Notes: generated by a model not told the origin, from the letters alone. DNA of 64,000 nucleotides from Pseudohongiella spirulinae (GCF_001444425.1 NZ_CP013189.1:2914001-2978000), one strand, 5' to 3'. Numbered from the stretch's first letter, positions 27,726-40,492 are shown. Numbers and translations are program-made.

Positions 27726-27755
27726 TTGTGCCGGGACCGGCTCAATTGCGATAAT
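27726..27755 (+). promoter_or_regulatory. Putative promoter of gap-arsJ
   Basis: TTGTGC (27726-27731), 18 bp, GATAAT (27750-27755), about 37 bp before the gap ATG. It lies back to back with the trpG -10. No clear ArsR-type inverted repeat was seen near it. Confidence 0.4.
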
Positions 27756-27792
27756 CCGGGCTCACACGCATACCCGCCCTCAGGAGCAGACT

Positions 27793-28806
27793 ATGAGCAT
27801 TCGCGTTGGCATCAATGGCTTCGGCCGAATCGGGCGGTTGGCGCTGCGGGCCGCCTGGGACTGGACGGACATTGAATTTGTGCATATCAACGACCCTGGC
27901 GGTGACGCGACCACCCTGGCTCACCTGCTGACGTTTGACTCGGTACACGGCCGCTGGCAGCATGAGGCCAGGGCAGAAGGCGACAATATTGTCGTGGGCG
28001 ACAAGCCAATCAGCGTGAGCCGAAATACGCGCATCGAAGAGACCGACTGGTCCGGCTGCGACCTGGTCATCGAAGCCAGCGGCAAGATGAAAACAGTCGA
28101 GATGCTGAAAGGCTACCTGGCACAGGGCGTCAAACGCGTGGTGGTAACGGCACCCATTAAGGAAACGGGCGTATTAAACGTCGTGATGGGTGTCAACGAC
28201 CACCTTTACGATCCGGCCAGCCATCCCATCGTCACCGCGGCATCCTGCACAACCAACTGTCTGGCACCCGTTGTCAAAGTCATCCATGAACACCTGGGCA
28301 TCCGTCACGGCAGCATGACAACCATCCACAGCATCACTAATACGCAGACCATTATCGATGCGCCGCACAAAGATCTGCGCCGCGCCCGCTCCTGTGGCGA
28401 GAGTCTGATCCCGACTACCACAGGGTCAGCAACCGCCATCGCACACATCTTTCCCGAATTAAAAGGTCGGCTCAATGGACATGCCGTGCGTGTGCCGCTG
28501 GCCAATGCTTCACTGACCGATTGCGTGTTTGAGGTGGAAACAGCCACATCGGCGGAACAGGTCAATCAATTGCTGAAAGACGCCTCCGAATCCGGTCCGC
28601 TTGAGGGTATCCTGGGCTACGAGGAGCGTCCGCTGGTGTCCATTGACTATAAAACTGACCCCCGCTCCAGCATTGTCGATGCCTTATCCACCATGGTCGT
28701 TAATGACACACAAGTGAAAATCTACGCCTGGTACGATAATGAATGGGGTTATGCCAACCGCACTGCTGAGCTGGCGCTGAAAGTCGGACGCAGCATTCAG
28801 GAATAA
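27793..28806 (+). CDS. gap: ArsJ-associated glyceraldehyde-3-phosphate dehydrogenase
   Basis: 337-residue GAPDH: NAD-binding [10 protein letters not shown] at the N-terminus, catalytic Cys in [10 protein letters not shown], His in [10 protein letters not shown], and [15 protein letters not shown] near the end. Placed 5 bp upstream of arsJ, it is most likely the dedicated enzyme that uses arsenate in place of phosphate to make 1-arseno-3-phosphoglycerate, the substrate of ArsJ. Its sequence differs from housekeeping GapA in keeping [22 protein letters not shown], a block I associate with the ArsJ-linked group. A glycolytic role is the alternative. Confidence 0.85.
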   Translation: MSIRVGINGFGRIGRLALRAAWDWTDIEFVHINDPGGDATTLAHLLTFDSVHGRWQHEARAEGDNIVVGDKPISVSRNTRIEETDWSGCDLVIEASGKMKTVEMLKGYLAQGVKRVVVTAPIKETGVLNVVMGVNDHLYDPASHPIVTAASCTTNCLAPVVKVIHEHLGIRHGSMTTIHSITNTQTIIDAPHKDLRRARSCGESLIPTTTGSATAIAHIFPELKGRLNGHAVRVPLANASLTDCVFEVETATSAEQVNQLLKDASESGPLEGILGYEERPLVSIDYKTDPRSSIVDALSTMVVNDTQVKIYAWYDNEWGYANRTAELALKVGRSIQE

Positions 28807-28811
28807 CGGAC

Positions 28812-30056
28812 ATGCTGAACCAGCTCTCCCCGGCCGTCCGCCAGTATCTGGTGGTCACCGGCAACTACTGGGCTTTTACGCTGACTGACGGCGCCCTGCG
28901 CATGTTGGTCGTGTTGCACTTTCACAGCCTGGGTTACTCGCCGCTGGATATTGCCCTGCTGTTTCTGTTCTACGAAATTTTTGGCGTCATCACCAATCTT
29001 GTCGGCGGCTGGCTGGGTGCCCATCTGGGACTTAACCGCACCATGAATATCGGCCTGGCACTGCAGATTATCGCCCTGAGCATGCTGCTGGTACCTGCAG
29101 CCATGCTGACTGTGCCCTGGGTCATGGCAGCCCAGGCGCTGTCCGGTATCGCCAAAGACCTGAATAAAATGAGCGCCAAGAGCTCGATCAAACTGCTGGT
29201 ACCGGTCGATGCCCATAGCACCCTTTACAAGTGGGTGGCCATTCTGACCGGCTCAAAAAACGCCCTGAAAGGGGCCGGTTTTTTCCTCGGCGGCGTCTTG
29301 CTGATGTGGCTGGGTTTTGCCGGTGCGGTGGCCGCCATGGCGGCCACCCTGACCCTGGTCTGGCTTAGCAGCCTGGTGTTGTTAAAAAAGGATCTGGGCA
29401 AGGCCAGCAACAAACCCAAATTCCGCGATATTCTTTCCAAGAGCCAGGCCATCAACATCTTGTCGGCGGCGCGCATGCTGCTGTTCGGTGCCCGTGATGT
29501 CTGGTTTGTGGTGGCCCTGCCGGTGTTTCTGTCACAAACACTGAGCTGGCAATCCGGTCAGACCGGCGCTTTTATGGCATCGTGGATCATTGCCTACGGC
29601 GCTGTACAGGCGTTTGCGCCGCGCATTACCGGCAGCTCCAACAGCAGACTACCCAGCGGCCATTCGGCCACAGCCTGGGTGGCTGTGCTGGCATTGATTC
29701 CGGCCATGATTGCTACGGGCCTGTCCATGGAGCTCAGTCCGGCTATTGTTGTGATTAGCGGCTTGCTTGTATTCGGTGTCATTTTTGCCGTCAACTCTTC
29801 GCTACACAGTTACTTGATCGTCAGTTATGCGAATAGTGACGGCGTATCACTGGACGTTGGCTTTTACTATATGGCCAACGCCATGGGCCGCTTGCTGGGG
29901 ACCGTTCTTTCCGGTTGGGTATTCCAACTGGCAGGTCAGGGTACTGACGGGTTGGCCGCATGCCTGTGGATCTCCGCAGCAATGCTGGTGGCCACTACTC
30001 TGATTTCCCTGATGCTGCCCCGGCGTACCCAAAGCAAATCAATGACACCCACGTAA
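28812..30056 (+). CDS. arsJ: Organoarsenical efflux MFS permease ArsJ
   Basis: 414-residue membrane protein with about 10-12 hydrophobic segments. The start VRQYLVVTGNYWAFTLTDGALRMLVVLHF, then GYSPLDIALLFLFYEIFGVITNLVGGWLG and ALSGIAKDLNKMSAKSSIKLL, match ArsJ. It exports 1-arseno-3-phosphoglycerate, which then breaks down outside, so a gap-arsJ pair gives arsenate resistance without ArsC. No arsR, arsC or arsB is nearby. Confidence 0.88.
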   Translation: MLNQLSPAVRQYLVVTGNYWAFTLTDGALRMLVVLHFHSLGYSPLDIALLFLFYEIFGVITNLVGGWLGAHLGLNRTMNIGLALQIIALSMLLVPAAMLTVPWVMAAQALSGIAKDLNKMSAKSSIKLLVPVDAHSTLYKWVAILTGSKNALKGAGFFLGGVLLMWLGFAGAVAAMAATLTLVWLSSLVLLKKDLGKASNKPKFRDILSKSQAINILSAARMLLFGARDVWFVVALPVFLSQTLSWQSGQTGAFMASWIIAYGAVQAFAPRITGSSNSRLPSGHSATAWVAVLALIPAMIATGLSMELSPAIVVISGLLVFGVIFAVNSSLHSYLIVSYANSDGVSLDVGFYYMANAMGRLLGTVLSGWVFQLAGQGTDGLAACLWISAAMLVATTLISLMLPRRTQSKSMTPT

Positions 30057-30181
30057 ATCCTGCTATTGGGAAAAACGGCAGACAAATAATTCACAAGAAA
30101 GTCTCACTCTGTCATTTGTATATTCCATAAACCGTTGTAAGCTCACGATAAAGAATTCGCGAGCACCACTGACTACTGCTA

Positions 30182-31825
30182 ATGAAATCTGATCAAAGTC
30201 TGCTGAATCTCGTTAAACGACTCAATACCATCGGTATTGCCCTGTCTGCCGAGCGGAATATAGATGAATTACTCCATCAGATCCTGCGAGGCGCGCGTGA
30301 ACTGACCGGTGCCGATGGGGGGACACTCTATCGGCTTGATGCTGAAAGGACGCACCTCACCTTTGCACTGGTGCAAAACGAAGCGCTGGCCATCAGTCTC
30401 GGAGGGCCGGATGCACCGATACCGGATCGATTTTCGCCCATTCCGCTGCGGCTACCGGACGGCACACCGAACATGCGCATGGTCGCAGCCTGCGCTGTTC
30501 TGGAAGGCAAAACTGTGAACATTGCCAATGCCTACAATGAACCGGGTTTCGACTTCTCTGGTACGCGTCAATTCGATACCCTGAACAATTATCGCTCCAC
30601 TTCGTTTCTTACCGTCCCCATGCGTAATCACGAAGGCGACATCATTGCGGCCATTCAACTAATCAACAAGATTGACGACAAGGGCAACACTACCCACTTT
30701 TCAGAACAGGATCAGGATCTTGCTGAATCTCTTGCGTCCCAGGGCGCCATCGCGCTTACCAACGCCGAATTGATTCAGGACCTGCATAATCTATTCGACA
30801 GTTTTACACGTGTTATTGCCAATGCCATTGATGCCAAGTCAGCTCAGACAGGCGCGCATTGCCGCCGAGTCCCGGATCTGACAATGATGATAGCCAAAGC
30901 GGCGGACGGCGCAGCCTTTCCCGGCATAGAAGACTTTGTCATGACCGAGTCTGACTATTACGAACTGAGCACTGCAGCCTGGCTGCATGACTGCGGAAAG
31001 ATTGTGACTCCACATCATGTGGTTGAAAAATCAACCAAGCTCGAACTGATTACTGATGGCATCAACATTATTGCGGAACGGATTGAAATCATCGCCCGCG
31101 ACTGGATTCTGGTGCGCCTTTCCCGGAAGCTGAGGCGTGGCGAGCAATTGACTGAAGAAGATCTTGTCATCTCTGCTGACGAGCAACAACAGTTGCAGCA
31201 AATGCTGACCTTCCTCAAGACAAGTAATACCGGCGGCGAGTTCATGAGTGATGAGGAAGTCGCGAAGATCCGCGAGACCGGGCAGATGTCATATACAGAT
31301 ATACGAGGCGTACGCAGACCACTGCTGACGGACGAAGAAATCGCGTTTTTGAGCATACGCAAAGGGACCCTGAGCGAAGCCGAACGGCAGATCATGCAAG
31401 ATCATATGGTACATACCATAAACATGCTGGAGCAGTTACCTTTCCCGCGCCATCTGCGAAATGTTCCGGAGTACGCTGGCGGGCATCATGAACGCATGGA
31501 CGGGAAAGGCTATCCAAAAGGGTTGCGACGCGAGCAAATGTCAGTGCCCGCACGCATGATGGGCATCGCTGACGTATTCGAAGCGCTGACTGCGCCTGAG
31601 CGAAGTTATAAAAAACCCATGCCACTGTCGCAGGCCCTGAGTATTTTAATGAGGATGGTAGAGCAAAACCATCTGGACCCGGACCTGTTTGCTCTGTTTA
31701 TCGACAAGCAGGTCTACCTTGATTACGCCAGAGCATACCTGTCGCAACAGCAGATTGATCAGATACCACAGGAAATCGTCGACTGGGCAAAACAGCAGCA
31801 GCGCACAACAATGAGACCAGAATAA
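30182..31825 (+). CDS. GAF-HD-GYP phosphodiesterase
   Basis: 547 residues. The N-terminal GAF sensor domain (about 20-190; ILRGARELTGADGGTLYRLD, YRSTSFLTVPMRNHEGDIIAAIQLIN) is followed by an HD-GYP-type phosphohydrolase domain: TGAHCRRVP, WLHDCGKI (metal His-Asp pair), then GGHHERMDGKGYPKGL (GYP motif) and MGIADVFEALTAPERSY. Between the HD pair and GYP there is an insert of roughly 100 helical, charged residues (about 295-400), larger than in plain HD-GYP proteins. Expected activity is hydrolysis of c-di-GMP or a related cyclic dinucleotide. It is the first gene of a block with two cyclic nucleotide genes; the next gene overlaps it by one base. Confidence 0.88.
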   Translation: MKSDQSLLNLVKRLNTIGIALSAERNIDELLHQILRGARELTGADGGTLYRLDAERTHLTFALVQNEALAISLGGPDAPIPDRFSPIPLRLPDGTPNMRMVAACAVLEGKTVNIANAYNEPGFDFSGTRQFDTLNNYRSTSFLTVPMRNHEGDIIAAIQLINKIDDKGNTTHFSEQDQDLAESLASQGAIALTNAELIQDLHNLFDSFTRVIANAIDAKSAQTGAHCRRVPDLTMMIAKAADGAAFPGIEDFVMTESDYYELSTAAWLHDCGKIVTPHHVVEKSTKLELITDGINIIAERIEIIARDWILVRLSRKLRRGEQLTEEDLVISADEQQQLQQMLTFLKTSNTGGEFMSDEEVAKIRETGQMSYTDIRGVRRPLLTDEEIAFLSIRKGTLSEAERQIMQDHMVHTINMLEQLPFPRHLRNVPEYAGGHHERMDGKGYPKGLRREQMSVPARMMGIADVFEALTAPERSYKKPMPLSQALSILMRMVEQNHLDPDLFALFIDKQVYLDYARAYLSQQQIDQIPQEIVDWAKQQQRTTMRPE

Positions 31826-32589
31826 TGAGCCGGATTCGAATACTGGGTTGCAGCGGAGGCCTCGGCAAGGACGAATACACCACCTGCCTGCTGCTTGATG
31901 GTCACACCCTGATTGATGCCGGGACCGGGCTTGGGACGCTTTCCCAACAAGAGCTGGGTGCCATCAGGAATGTATTTATTACACACTCACATCTGGACCA
32001 TATCTGCTGTCTGCCACTGTTGATTGACAACCTTTATGGCAACCTTACGGATACGCTTAACGTTTACGCATCTGCAGACGTCATCCTCGCGCTGAAAACA
32101 CACATTTTCAATTGGTCCATCTGGCCGGATTTCAGTCAATTACCCAGCCCGGATAAACCGTCGCTGCGTTACCATGAACGGTCGCCAGGGGTCGCCACAC
32201 AATTGGGTGAATTGACGATAACGCCGTTCATGGTGCCGCATGTCGTGCCAACTCAGGGCTATGCCATAGAAAGCCCTACCGGCCGCTTCGTATATTGTGC
32301 CGACAGCAGTTTATCCACCGAGCTGATAACCGCTATCCGCAACTTCGGCCCTATCACCTGTCTTCTGCTGGAGTGTGCTCTGGCAGACGAGTTCCAGCTG
32401 CTGGCCGACCAGTCGGCTCATCTGACACCCGCATACGTCATGTCTATCATTGAACAGCTTGAACCATCTCCTTCACGCATACTGATTACTCATCTTAAAC
32501 CCAGCCAGGCAGCCGTGATCCGGCAGCAGCTAAGCAATTTTGACGCCCCGATAGAGATCGTCCATAGTGGAGATGTCTATGAGTTCTGA
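31825..32589 (+). CDS. Metallo-beta-lactamase-fold cyclic nucleotide phosphodiesterase (class II-like)
   Basis: 254 residues. Starts RIRILGCSGGLGKDEYTTCLLLD and has the metal motif THSHLDH (His54-His59) followed by ICCLPLLIDNL, the arrangement of class II 3',5'-cyclic nucleotide phosphodiesterases and their bacterial CpdP relatives. Further His/Asp ligands are in VPHVVPTQG, YCADSSLST and ITHLKPSQ. Likely cAMP hydrolysis, in line with the CHASE2 cyclase five kb downstream. RNase Z-type or other MBL hydrolase activity cannot be excluded. ATG overlaps the HD-GYP stop by one base. Confidence 0.8.
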   Translation: MSRIRILGCSGGLGKDEYTTCLLLDGHTLIDAGTGLGTLSQQELGAIRNVFITHSHLDHICCLPLLIDNLYGNLTDTLNVYASADVILALKTHIFNWSIWPDFSQLPSPDKPSLRYHERSPGVATQLGELTITPFMVPHVVPTQGYAIESPTGRFVYCADSSLSTELITAIRNFGPITCLLLECALADEFQLLADQSAHLTPAYVMSIIEQLEPSPSRILITHLKPSQAAVIRQQLSNFDAPIEIVHSGDVYEF

Positions 32590-33970
32590 GAAACTGACAA
32601 TGCACCTTGCTGGCGCGGCGAGACCGTGGCCTGGCTTGTGCCTGGCAGTTGTCCTCATACTGGAAGCAGGCGCCGCTGAGGCTCAGGCCACGCCCTGGCA
32701 AAGAGATCTGGAGCTGGCCCGCGAGGAGCTGGGCAGCGACCCGCAGTCTTCCTATCAACGTCTGATCAGCTGGGAGCTTGAAGCGGCCGGAGATGTTGCT
32801 TACGACTACTGGCTTGGCGTTGCGGCTGTCCGGGCAGATCAACTTGACCAGGCCATCACCGCACTGGAGCGGGTCATCATGATACGAGGTAACCATGCCG
32901 GAGCCCGACTGGAACTGGCAGGTGTATATTTATTGCAGAACCGGCTTGGAGAAGCTGCACAACAGCTGGACATTGTTGAACAGATGAATCCTCCGCCAGC
33001 CGCCCGCGATGCCATCGCCAGATATCGAAGCGCTCTGAATACTCGTCTTACCAGTGCCGACGCAACCACCCGTAGTGCTTTTTCTATGCTGGCCGTTGAC
33101 GCCGGATACGATAGCAACTACCTGAACTATCCGGACAGTTTCGATTTATTCGCAGATACTCCATTGCAGGGTCTTGCGATACTTGACCGGGAAGCAACAT
33201 CATACTCTCAAGTCAGGGCACTCCATTTCCGGGAGCTGCGAGGTCTCTCAGAATCTCAACGAACGGAGTGGGTTACCTCCGCCCAGGCCAGATTCAATAT
33301 CGAAGATCAAGCTGACCGTTTTGATGCCAGCACAATCCAGAGTTCATTGACGCTGGTAACGCCTGTAAGCGAAAGCAGCGAATTCCGGCTTACTGCCAGT
33401 CTGAGCCAACTTTGGCTTGATGGTTCACAATATCGGCGCAGCACCTCAATAGCCGCAGGATGGCAATACAACCTGAACGACCGTTCTGATATCCGAATGC
33501 GTCTGCGTCTTCAGGACAATCGCTACCAGTTGGCCAACAACGACAATGTGGGATACCTGTTCGATACCGTCTTTAACAGAACCATCAACGATACATGGCA
33601 GCTTCGAGTTAACGGAAGTGTAGAGAGCGAGTCGCTTGATTCAGGCGCCGCGCGGCAGGGCGGCAACAGCCTCAGACAAAGGGCTGACATTCAGGCGCAT
33701 CGAAGAGTGGCTGGCAGCCCCCATCAGTGGGTTTTTGGTATCTCACACCAACGCCTGCGATTTTCTGAACAGGATTTTGCGGCGTTCAATCAGGGAACTG
33801 CAAAACGGCGACATGACTCAAGTTTAACCGCCCACGCCGAGTGGCGACTGGAGCCGTCAGCACAATGGCGTTTCAGTCTCCGCGGCCAACATCGCCATCA
33901 ATCTTCAAATCTGGATTTTTTTGACATTGATCAGAGTGTTCTTCAGCTGTCGGCTGAGTATCTATTCTGA
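32579..33970 (+). CDS. TPR plus beta-barrel outer membrane protein (Slam/DUF560-like)
   Basis: 463 residues from ATG 32579. Signal peptide (LCLAVVLILEAGAAEAQA), then a TPR-like helical region (residues 30-150: YDYWLGVAAVRADQLDQAITALERVIMI and GARLELAGVYLLQNRLGEAAQQL), then a beta-strand-rich barrel to the end, closing with LSAEYLF, an outer-membrane C-terminal signature. The architecture is that of Slam/DUF560 proteins, which pass TbpB-like substrates to the surface. It overlaps the MBL gene by 11 bp and is 19 bp before the FecR-domain gene, whose C-terminus could be such a substrate. GGAG is seven bases before the chosen ATG. Confidence 0.75.
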   Translation: MSSEKLTMHLAGAARPWPGLCLAVVLILEAGAAEAQATPWQRDLELAREELGSDPQSSYQRLISWELEAAGDVAYDYWLGVAAVRADQLDQAITALERVIMIRGNHAGARLELAGVYLLQNRLGEAAQQLDIVEQMNPPPAARDAIARYRSALNTRLTSADATTRSAFSMLAVDAGYDSNYLNYPDSFDLFADTPLQGLAILDREATSYSQVRALHFRELRGLSESQRTEWVTSAQARFNIEDQADRFDASTIQSSLTLVTPVSESSEFRLTASLSQLWLDGSQYRRSTSIAAGWQYNLNDRSDIRMRLRLQDNRYQLANNDNVGYLFDTVFNRTINDTWQLRVNGSVESESLDSGAARQGGNSLRQRADIQAHRRVAGSPHQWVFGISHQRLRFSEQDFAAFNQGTAKRRHDSSLTAHAEWRLEPSAQWRFSLRGQHRHQSSNLDFFDIDQSVLQLSAEYLF

Positions 33971-33989
33971 GATCAAGGGAGACTGACAC

Positions 33990-36785
<2,796 letters not shown>

Positions 36786-36795
36786 CAGTTACAGT

Positions 36796-39015
36796 TCATT
36801 TTGAGGTGTGCGTCCAGACGCCCTCCCAATCTTCACCTGGCGCATCGTCGGCAAATATCTGGCAGCGCTCGATATAGATTTTGCTCACAGGGTCATCGGG
36901 GAAATCGAGTGCGAGCGCATTCCACAGAGCGAGAGAAAGAGCAAACTTCTGATCCTGATACAAGTCAAAGGCTTCGCGGGTGCGGGCCGTCAATTCCTTC
37001 TGTGCCGATCCAGCCTCTTGTCGGCGGCACAACGGGGTATAGAGCATGACCGGCTGACGGCGCCCCTTCACCCTTACTTTATCAACCGGGCGAAATAGCC
37101 AGTCAGGGGCCTGTTGAACCGTGGCATCAGTTGTCAGAACATCCAGTGAATAGGATTTGGTAAGCCCTTCGACTCGTGAACCTAGATTGACGTTGTCTCC
37201 GAGCACGGTATATGCCATGCGAAATTCAGAGCCCATATTCCCGACGTTCATCGGCCCGGTATGCACGCCGATGCCCATAGCCAGTGCTGGCAGCCCCTCG
37301 TCCTTAAACTCACTGTTCAATTGAGCGAGAGCATTCTGCATATCTCGTGCGCTCTGCAACGCATGATCAGCGTGAGCGTCATCTGCCAATGGGGCACCCC
37401 AGAATGCCATAATGGCATCTCCCATGTACTTGTCGATGGTGCCGCGATTAGCATGAATCGCCCGGGTCAGTGGCGTGAGCAGACGATTCATAACTTCAGA
37501 AAGCTGTGAGGGGCTGACCTGTTCAGAAAACGCCGTGAAATTTCTGATATCCGAGAACATTACCGTCAATTCTTTCTCCGCGCCAACAAGCGATGTTTCA
37601 AAATCGCTGCGTACCATATCTGAAACCAGTTCAGGTGGAACATACTGGCCGAACAGTGATGTCACCTGGGAAGTCCGTTGGCTCTCCCGCCAATAATTGC
37701 CCAGCAAATGCAAACCGGTCGTCCCGATAAGTACAACAGTTACCGGGGCAAATGCCAGCAGCAGGCCCTCATTCCACATCCACGTATTGATGAGAATATG
37801 GACACTCATCAAGATCAGCCCGGCTGCCAGCACTCTAAAGGCCGTCAGATAGGGAAAGGCCACACTGATGATGCTGCCGAGAACGACCAGCAGCAAAGTG
37901 CTGGCTGCACGCGCATAAGCAGGTTCAGAGAGGAAACGCTGGTGCAACATGCCCGCCAGCAGAGAAATATTTATCTCAACACCCGGAAACACGGCTCCGA
38001 CCGGTGTGCTCCGCAGGTCTTTCAGGCCCGGGGCCGATGTTCCAAGAATGCCAATTGATCCGGCCAGCAGGTCAGAATCGACTTCACCTGACAGTACGTC
38101 AACTGCTGAAACGTAATTAAAATGACGCTCCGGACCGTACCATGGTACTTGAACTATTCCACGACTGTCCGTCGGAATAAGAAATCCACCAACATCAAAA
38201 CCTTCCAGCTGGCTGACTCCGGCACCAGTCTCAATTATTGCCTGTACAGGTGGATTGCCCAACAGCTCCAACAACATGGACAGGGACAATGCAGGGTATA
38301 ACTGCCCATTGGCAGCCTGCTGTACCATGGGTGCGCGACGTATCATTCCATCCGCATCAACCACAGGGTTATCGAAAAAACCTGCCCCTGAGCCGACCGA
38401 GTTGGCCGCATTCTGCAGCAATTCAAAATTACTGGTGAAACGCTCAGCCCGCACCCATGGAATATCCAGTTGCTGCCAATCATCGTCAAGCAATTGCAGC
38501 GGCGGTGGCAGGACACCTACGCTGGAGAGCACATCAGGATAAGCCGGATCCAGGCCAGCGAAATAATACCCCAGTACAACGGGCCAGCTGGCCAGCACGT
38601 TGGCCAGTTGCTCGTCGCCGGTCATTAGTGGAGGCTCCTCAGGCAAATCCGGAAACTGCTCGAGTAAAACAGGCCAACTGTCCCGCAGTTGATTCTGTTC
38701 CGGCTCGGAGAAGACCACATCGACTCCCAAAAGGGTCATTCCGTGAACTGCGAACAGGGTGTCAATCAACTCCGCAATCACACTCCTTGGCCAGGGCCAT
38801 TGACCCAATTCGGCGATACTGCGCTCATCGATATCGATGATGACAAGTCCCGGATCAACCTCCCCATCCAGAGTCAGCTGCACACGATAGTCATATGTGA
38901 TCGATTCAAGCCGCTGCAGGAGTTGGGATGGCCAGAACCCGGCCTGATCTCCGGAAACCCAGATGACAATCGCAAAGCTGACAAGGATCTGAAACTTGGT
39001 GGCGTGTCTGAGCAT
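36796..39015 (-). CDS. CHASE2-domain adenylate/guanylate cyclase
   Basis: 739 residues. N-terminal signal anchor (LVSFAIVIWVSG), periplasmic CHASE2 domain (about 35-370; VIIDIDERSIAELGQWPWPRSVIAELIDTL, LLGVDVVFSEPE, GVVPFPGV-type end in GAVFPGVEIN), three transmembrane segments (about 385-460), and a class III cyclase domain (about 490-660) with the two metal Asp residues in MFSDIRNFTAF and the GDAIMAFWGAP turn, plus VLGDNVNLGSRVEGL. The Lys in TIDKYMGD and the Asp in TVLGD favour ATP as substrate. A C-terminal TPR-like tail follows (RTREAFDLYQDQKFALSLALWNAL). It would sense a periplasmic signal and make cAMP. Convergent with the FecR gene. Confidence 0.92.
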   Translation of the reverse strand: MLRHATKFQILVSFAIVIWVSGDQAGFWPSQLLQRLESITYDYRVQLTLDGEVDPGLVIIDIDERSIAELGQWPWPRSVIAELIDTLFAVHGMTLLGVDVVFSEPEQNQLRDSWPVLLEQFPDLPEEPPLMTGDEQLANVLASWPVVLGYYFAGLDPAYPDVLSSVGVLPPPLQLLDDDWQQLDIPWVRAERFTSNFELLQNAANSVGSGAGFFDNPVVDADGMIRRAPMVQQAANGQLYPALSLSMLLELLGNPPVQAIIETGAGVSQLEGFDVGGFLIPTDSRGIVQVPWYGPERHFNYVSAVDVLSGEVDSDLLAGSIGILGTSAPGLKDLRSTPVGAVFPGVEINISLLAGMLHQRFLSEPAYARAASTLLLVVLGSIISVAFPYLTAFRVLAAGLILMSVHILINTWMWNEGLLLAFAPVTVVLIGTTGLHLLGNYWRESQRTSQVTSLFGQYVPPELVSDMVRSDFETSLVGAEKELTVMFSDIRNFTAFSEQVSPSQLSEVMNRLLTPLTRAIHANRGTIDKYMGDAIMAFWGAPLADDAHADHALQSARDMQNALAQLNSEFKDEGLPALAMGIGVHTGPMNVGNMGSEFRMAYTVLGDNVNLGSRVEGLTKSYSLDVLTTDATVQQAPDWLFRPVDKVRVKGRRQPVMLYTPLCRRQEAGSAQKELTARTREAFDLYQDQKFALSLALWNALALDFPDDPVSKIYIERCQIFADDAPGEDWEGVWTHTSK

Positions 39016-39150
39016 AGATTAATGGTCCGCTATGCTGAATACTGGAGCTGCCTTAATGTCCTGCCAGATTAACATGAAATCAGACCACCAATGAAAGATA
39101 AAGCGCGTTGCGTCTTTCAGCGCTGGAAAGACGCTCATGCTATACAGCGC

Positions 39151-39180
39151 TTGAGCTCGCGCCAAAAAAACCGCTATGCT
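39151..39180 (+). promoter_or_regulatory. Putative cbpA promoter
   Basis: TTGAGC (39151-39156), 18 bp, TATGCT (39175-39180), about 40 bp before the cbpA GTG. The CTTGAG overlapping the -35 hints at heat-shock sigma, but no CCCCAT-type -10 is present, so sigma70 is the better reading. Confidence 0.4.
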
Positions 39181-39221
39181 GGCACCGGACGACAACAGGC
39201 TTCGGGAGCGCACAGAGCACC

Positions 39222-40181
39222 GTGGAATTCAAGGATTATTACAAAATACTGGACGTCGCTGAAGATGCTGATCTCAAGGCAGTCAAAACCGCTTACCGCA
39301 AACTCGCCCGTAAGTACCATCCCGATGTCAGCGAAAAAAAGGACGCTGCAGAACGCTTCAAGGAAGTCGCCGAAGCCTATGAAGTACTCGGCGATGAAAA
39401 GAAGCGCGCTGAATATGATGAAATTCGCAGGTTCGGCGGGCAAAGGGGTCGCGGCTCCGGATCGGGTGGATTTGAAGGATTTAGTGGTGGCGACAGCAGC
39501 CACTACAGCGAGCAGGATTTCTCTGACTTTTTCTCATCCATTTTCGGAGGCGGCAGACAGCGCACCTCTGGATTCGGCTTTGGTGACCAGGGTGACGGCG
39601 CTTTCAGCACCCGCGGCCGGGACATTGAAGTGGATATGCCGATTTTTCTGGAAGACGTTCTGTCGGACGAGTCCAAACAGATCAGCTATAGCCTGCCCCA
39701 TTACGATGTCAGTGGCCAGCGGCTGGAAGACATTACAAAAACCCTGAAGATCAAAATCCCCAAAGGGGTCGCAGACGGTGAGCGTATTCGCCTGAAAGCT
39801 CAGGGCGCACCCGGCATTGGCAACGGTCCGGCGGGTGATCTGTACCTGCGCATCAGGCTGGTTCCCCATCCGCTGTTTGATGTTGAGGCGCACAATCTAC
39901 TCATCACATTGCCGCTGGCGCCCTGGGAGGCCGCGCTGGGCGGCAAAGTGACCGTACCCACGCTGCAGGGCAAAATTCAGCTCACCATCCCGGCCAGCAG
40001 TCAGAGCGGACAACGCCTGCGCATTAAAGGTCGCGGTCTGCCCATGAAAAACGGCAACGGTGATCTGTTTGCCGTACTGAAGATTGTGATGCCCGACGGA
40101 ACAGACGATGACAGCCGAAAACTGTGGCAGCAGCTGGCTGACCGGCAGTCTGGTTTCAATCCTCGTCAGGACTGGAGTTAA
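39222..40181 (+). CDS. cbpA: CbpA, DnaJ-class co-chaperone
   Basis: 319 residues from GTG 39222. J domain at residues 4-70 with HPD in [13 protein letters not shown], a Gly/Phe-rich linker ([19 protein letters not shown]), and the two C-terminal beta domains ([71 protein letters not shown]). No zinc-finger domain, so CbpA not DnaJ. It stimulates DnaK and binds DNA in stationary-phase E. coli. cbpM follows after 5 bp. The upstream in-frame extension lacks family similarity. Confidence 0.94.
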   Translation: MEFKDYYKILDVAEDADLKAVKTAYRKLARKYHPDVSEKKDAAERFKEVAEAYEVLGDEKKRAEYDEIRRFGGQRGRGSGSGGFEGFSGGDSSHYSEQDFSDFFSSIFGGGRQRTSGFGFGDQGDGAFSTRGRDIEVDMPIFLEDVLSDESKQISYSLPHYDVSGQRLEDITKTLKIKIPKGVADGERIRLKAQGAPGIGNGPAGDLYLRIRLVPHPLFDVEAHNLLITLPLAPWEAALGGKVTVPTLQGKIQLTIPASSQSGQRLRIKGRGLPMKNGNGDLFAVLKIVMPDGTDDDSRKLWQQLADRQSGFNPRQDWS

Positions 40182-40186
40182 CCCAC

Positions 40187-40486
40187 ATGGAACTACATAT
40201 CACCATTCAGGAAGTCTGCGACAGCACCGGACTCAGTCACGAAACACTGATCGAGATTGTGGAGCACGGCATTGTCGAGCCGCAGGGCCAGCAACCTGAG
40301 CAGTGGTTGTTCAGCGGCCACTGCCTGAGCACTCTGCAGCGTGCCCGGCGCCTGCAACAGGATTTACATTTGAACTGGCAGGGCATCGCGCTGATACTGG
40401 AGTTGATTGAGCAACGCGATCAGCTGAAAGCTGAAAACTCAGCCCTGCGCAACAGACTGCAGCGCTTCGACCCACAACAGGAGTAA
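40187..40486 (+). CDS. cbpM: CbpM, chaperone modulator (MerR-like)
   Basis: 99 residues, MerR-like winged helix (ITIQEVCDSTGLSHETLIEIVEHGIVEPQG) and a C-terminal coiled coil (LILELIEQRDQLKAENSALRNRLQR). Matches CbpM, which binds the CbpA J domain and blocks its work with DnaK and DNA. The operon is cbpA-cbpM. Confidence 0.92.
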   Translation: MELHITIQEVCDSTGLSHETLIEIVEHGIVEPQGQQPEQWLFSGHCLSTLQRARRLQQDLHLNWQGIALILELIEQRDQLKAENSALRNRLQRFDPQQE

Positions 40487-40492
40487 TGCCTC

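Noticed and set aside
30057-30181. Possible terminator after arsJ
   Set aside because: Only a short CTGC/GCAG pairing around a 15-nt loop was found, with no U tract.
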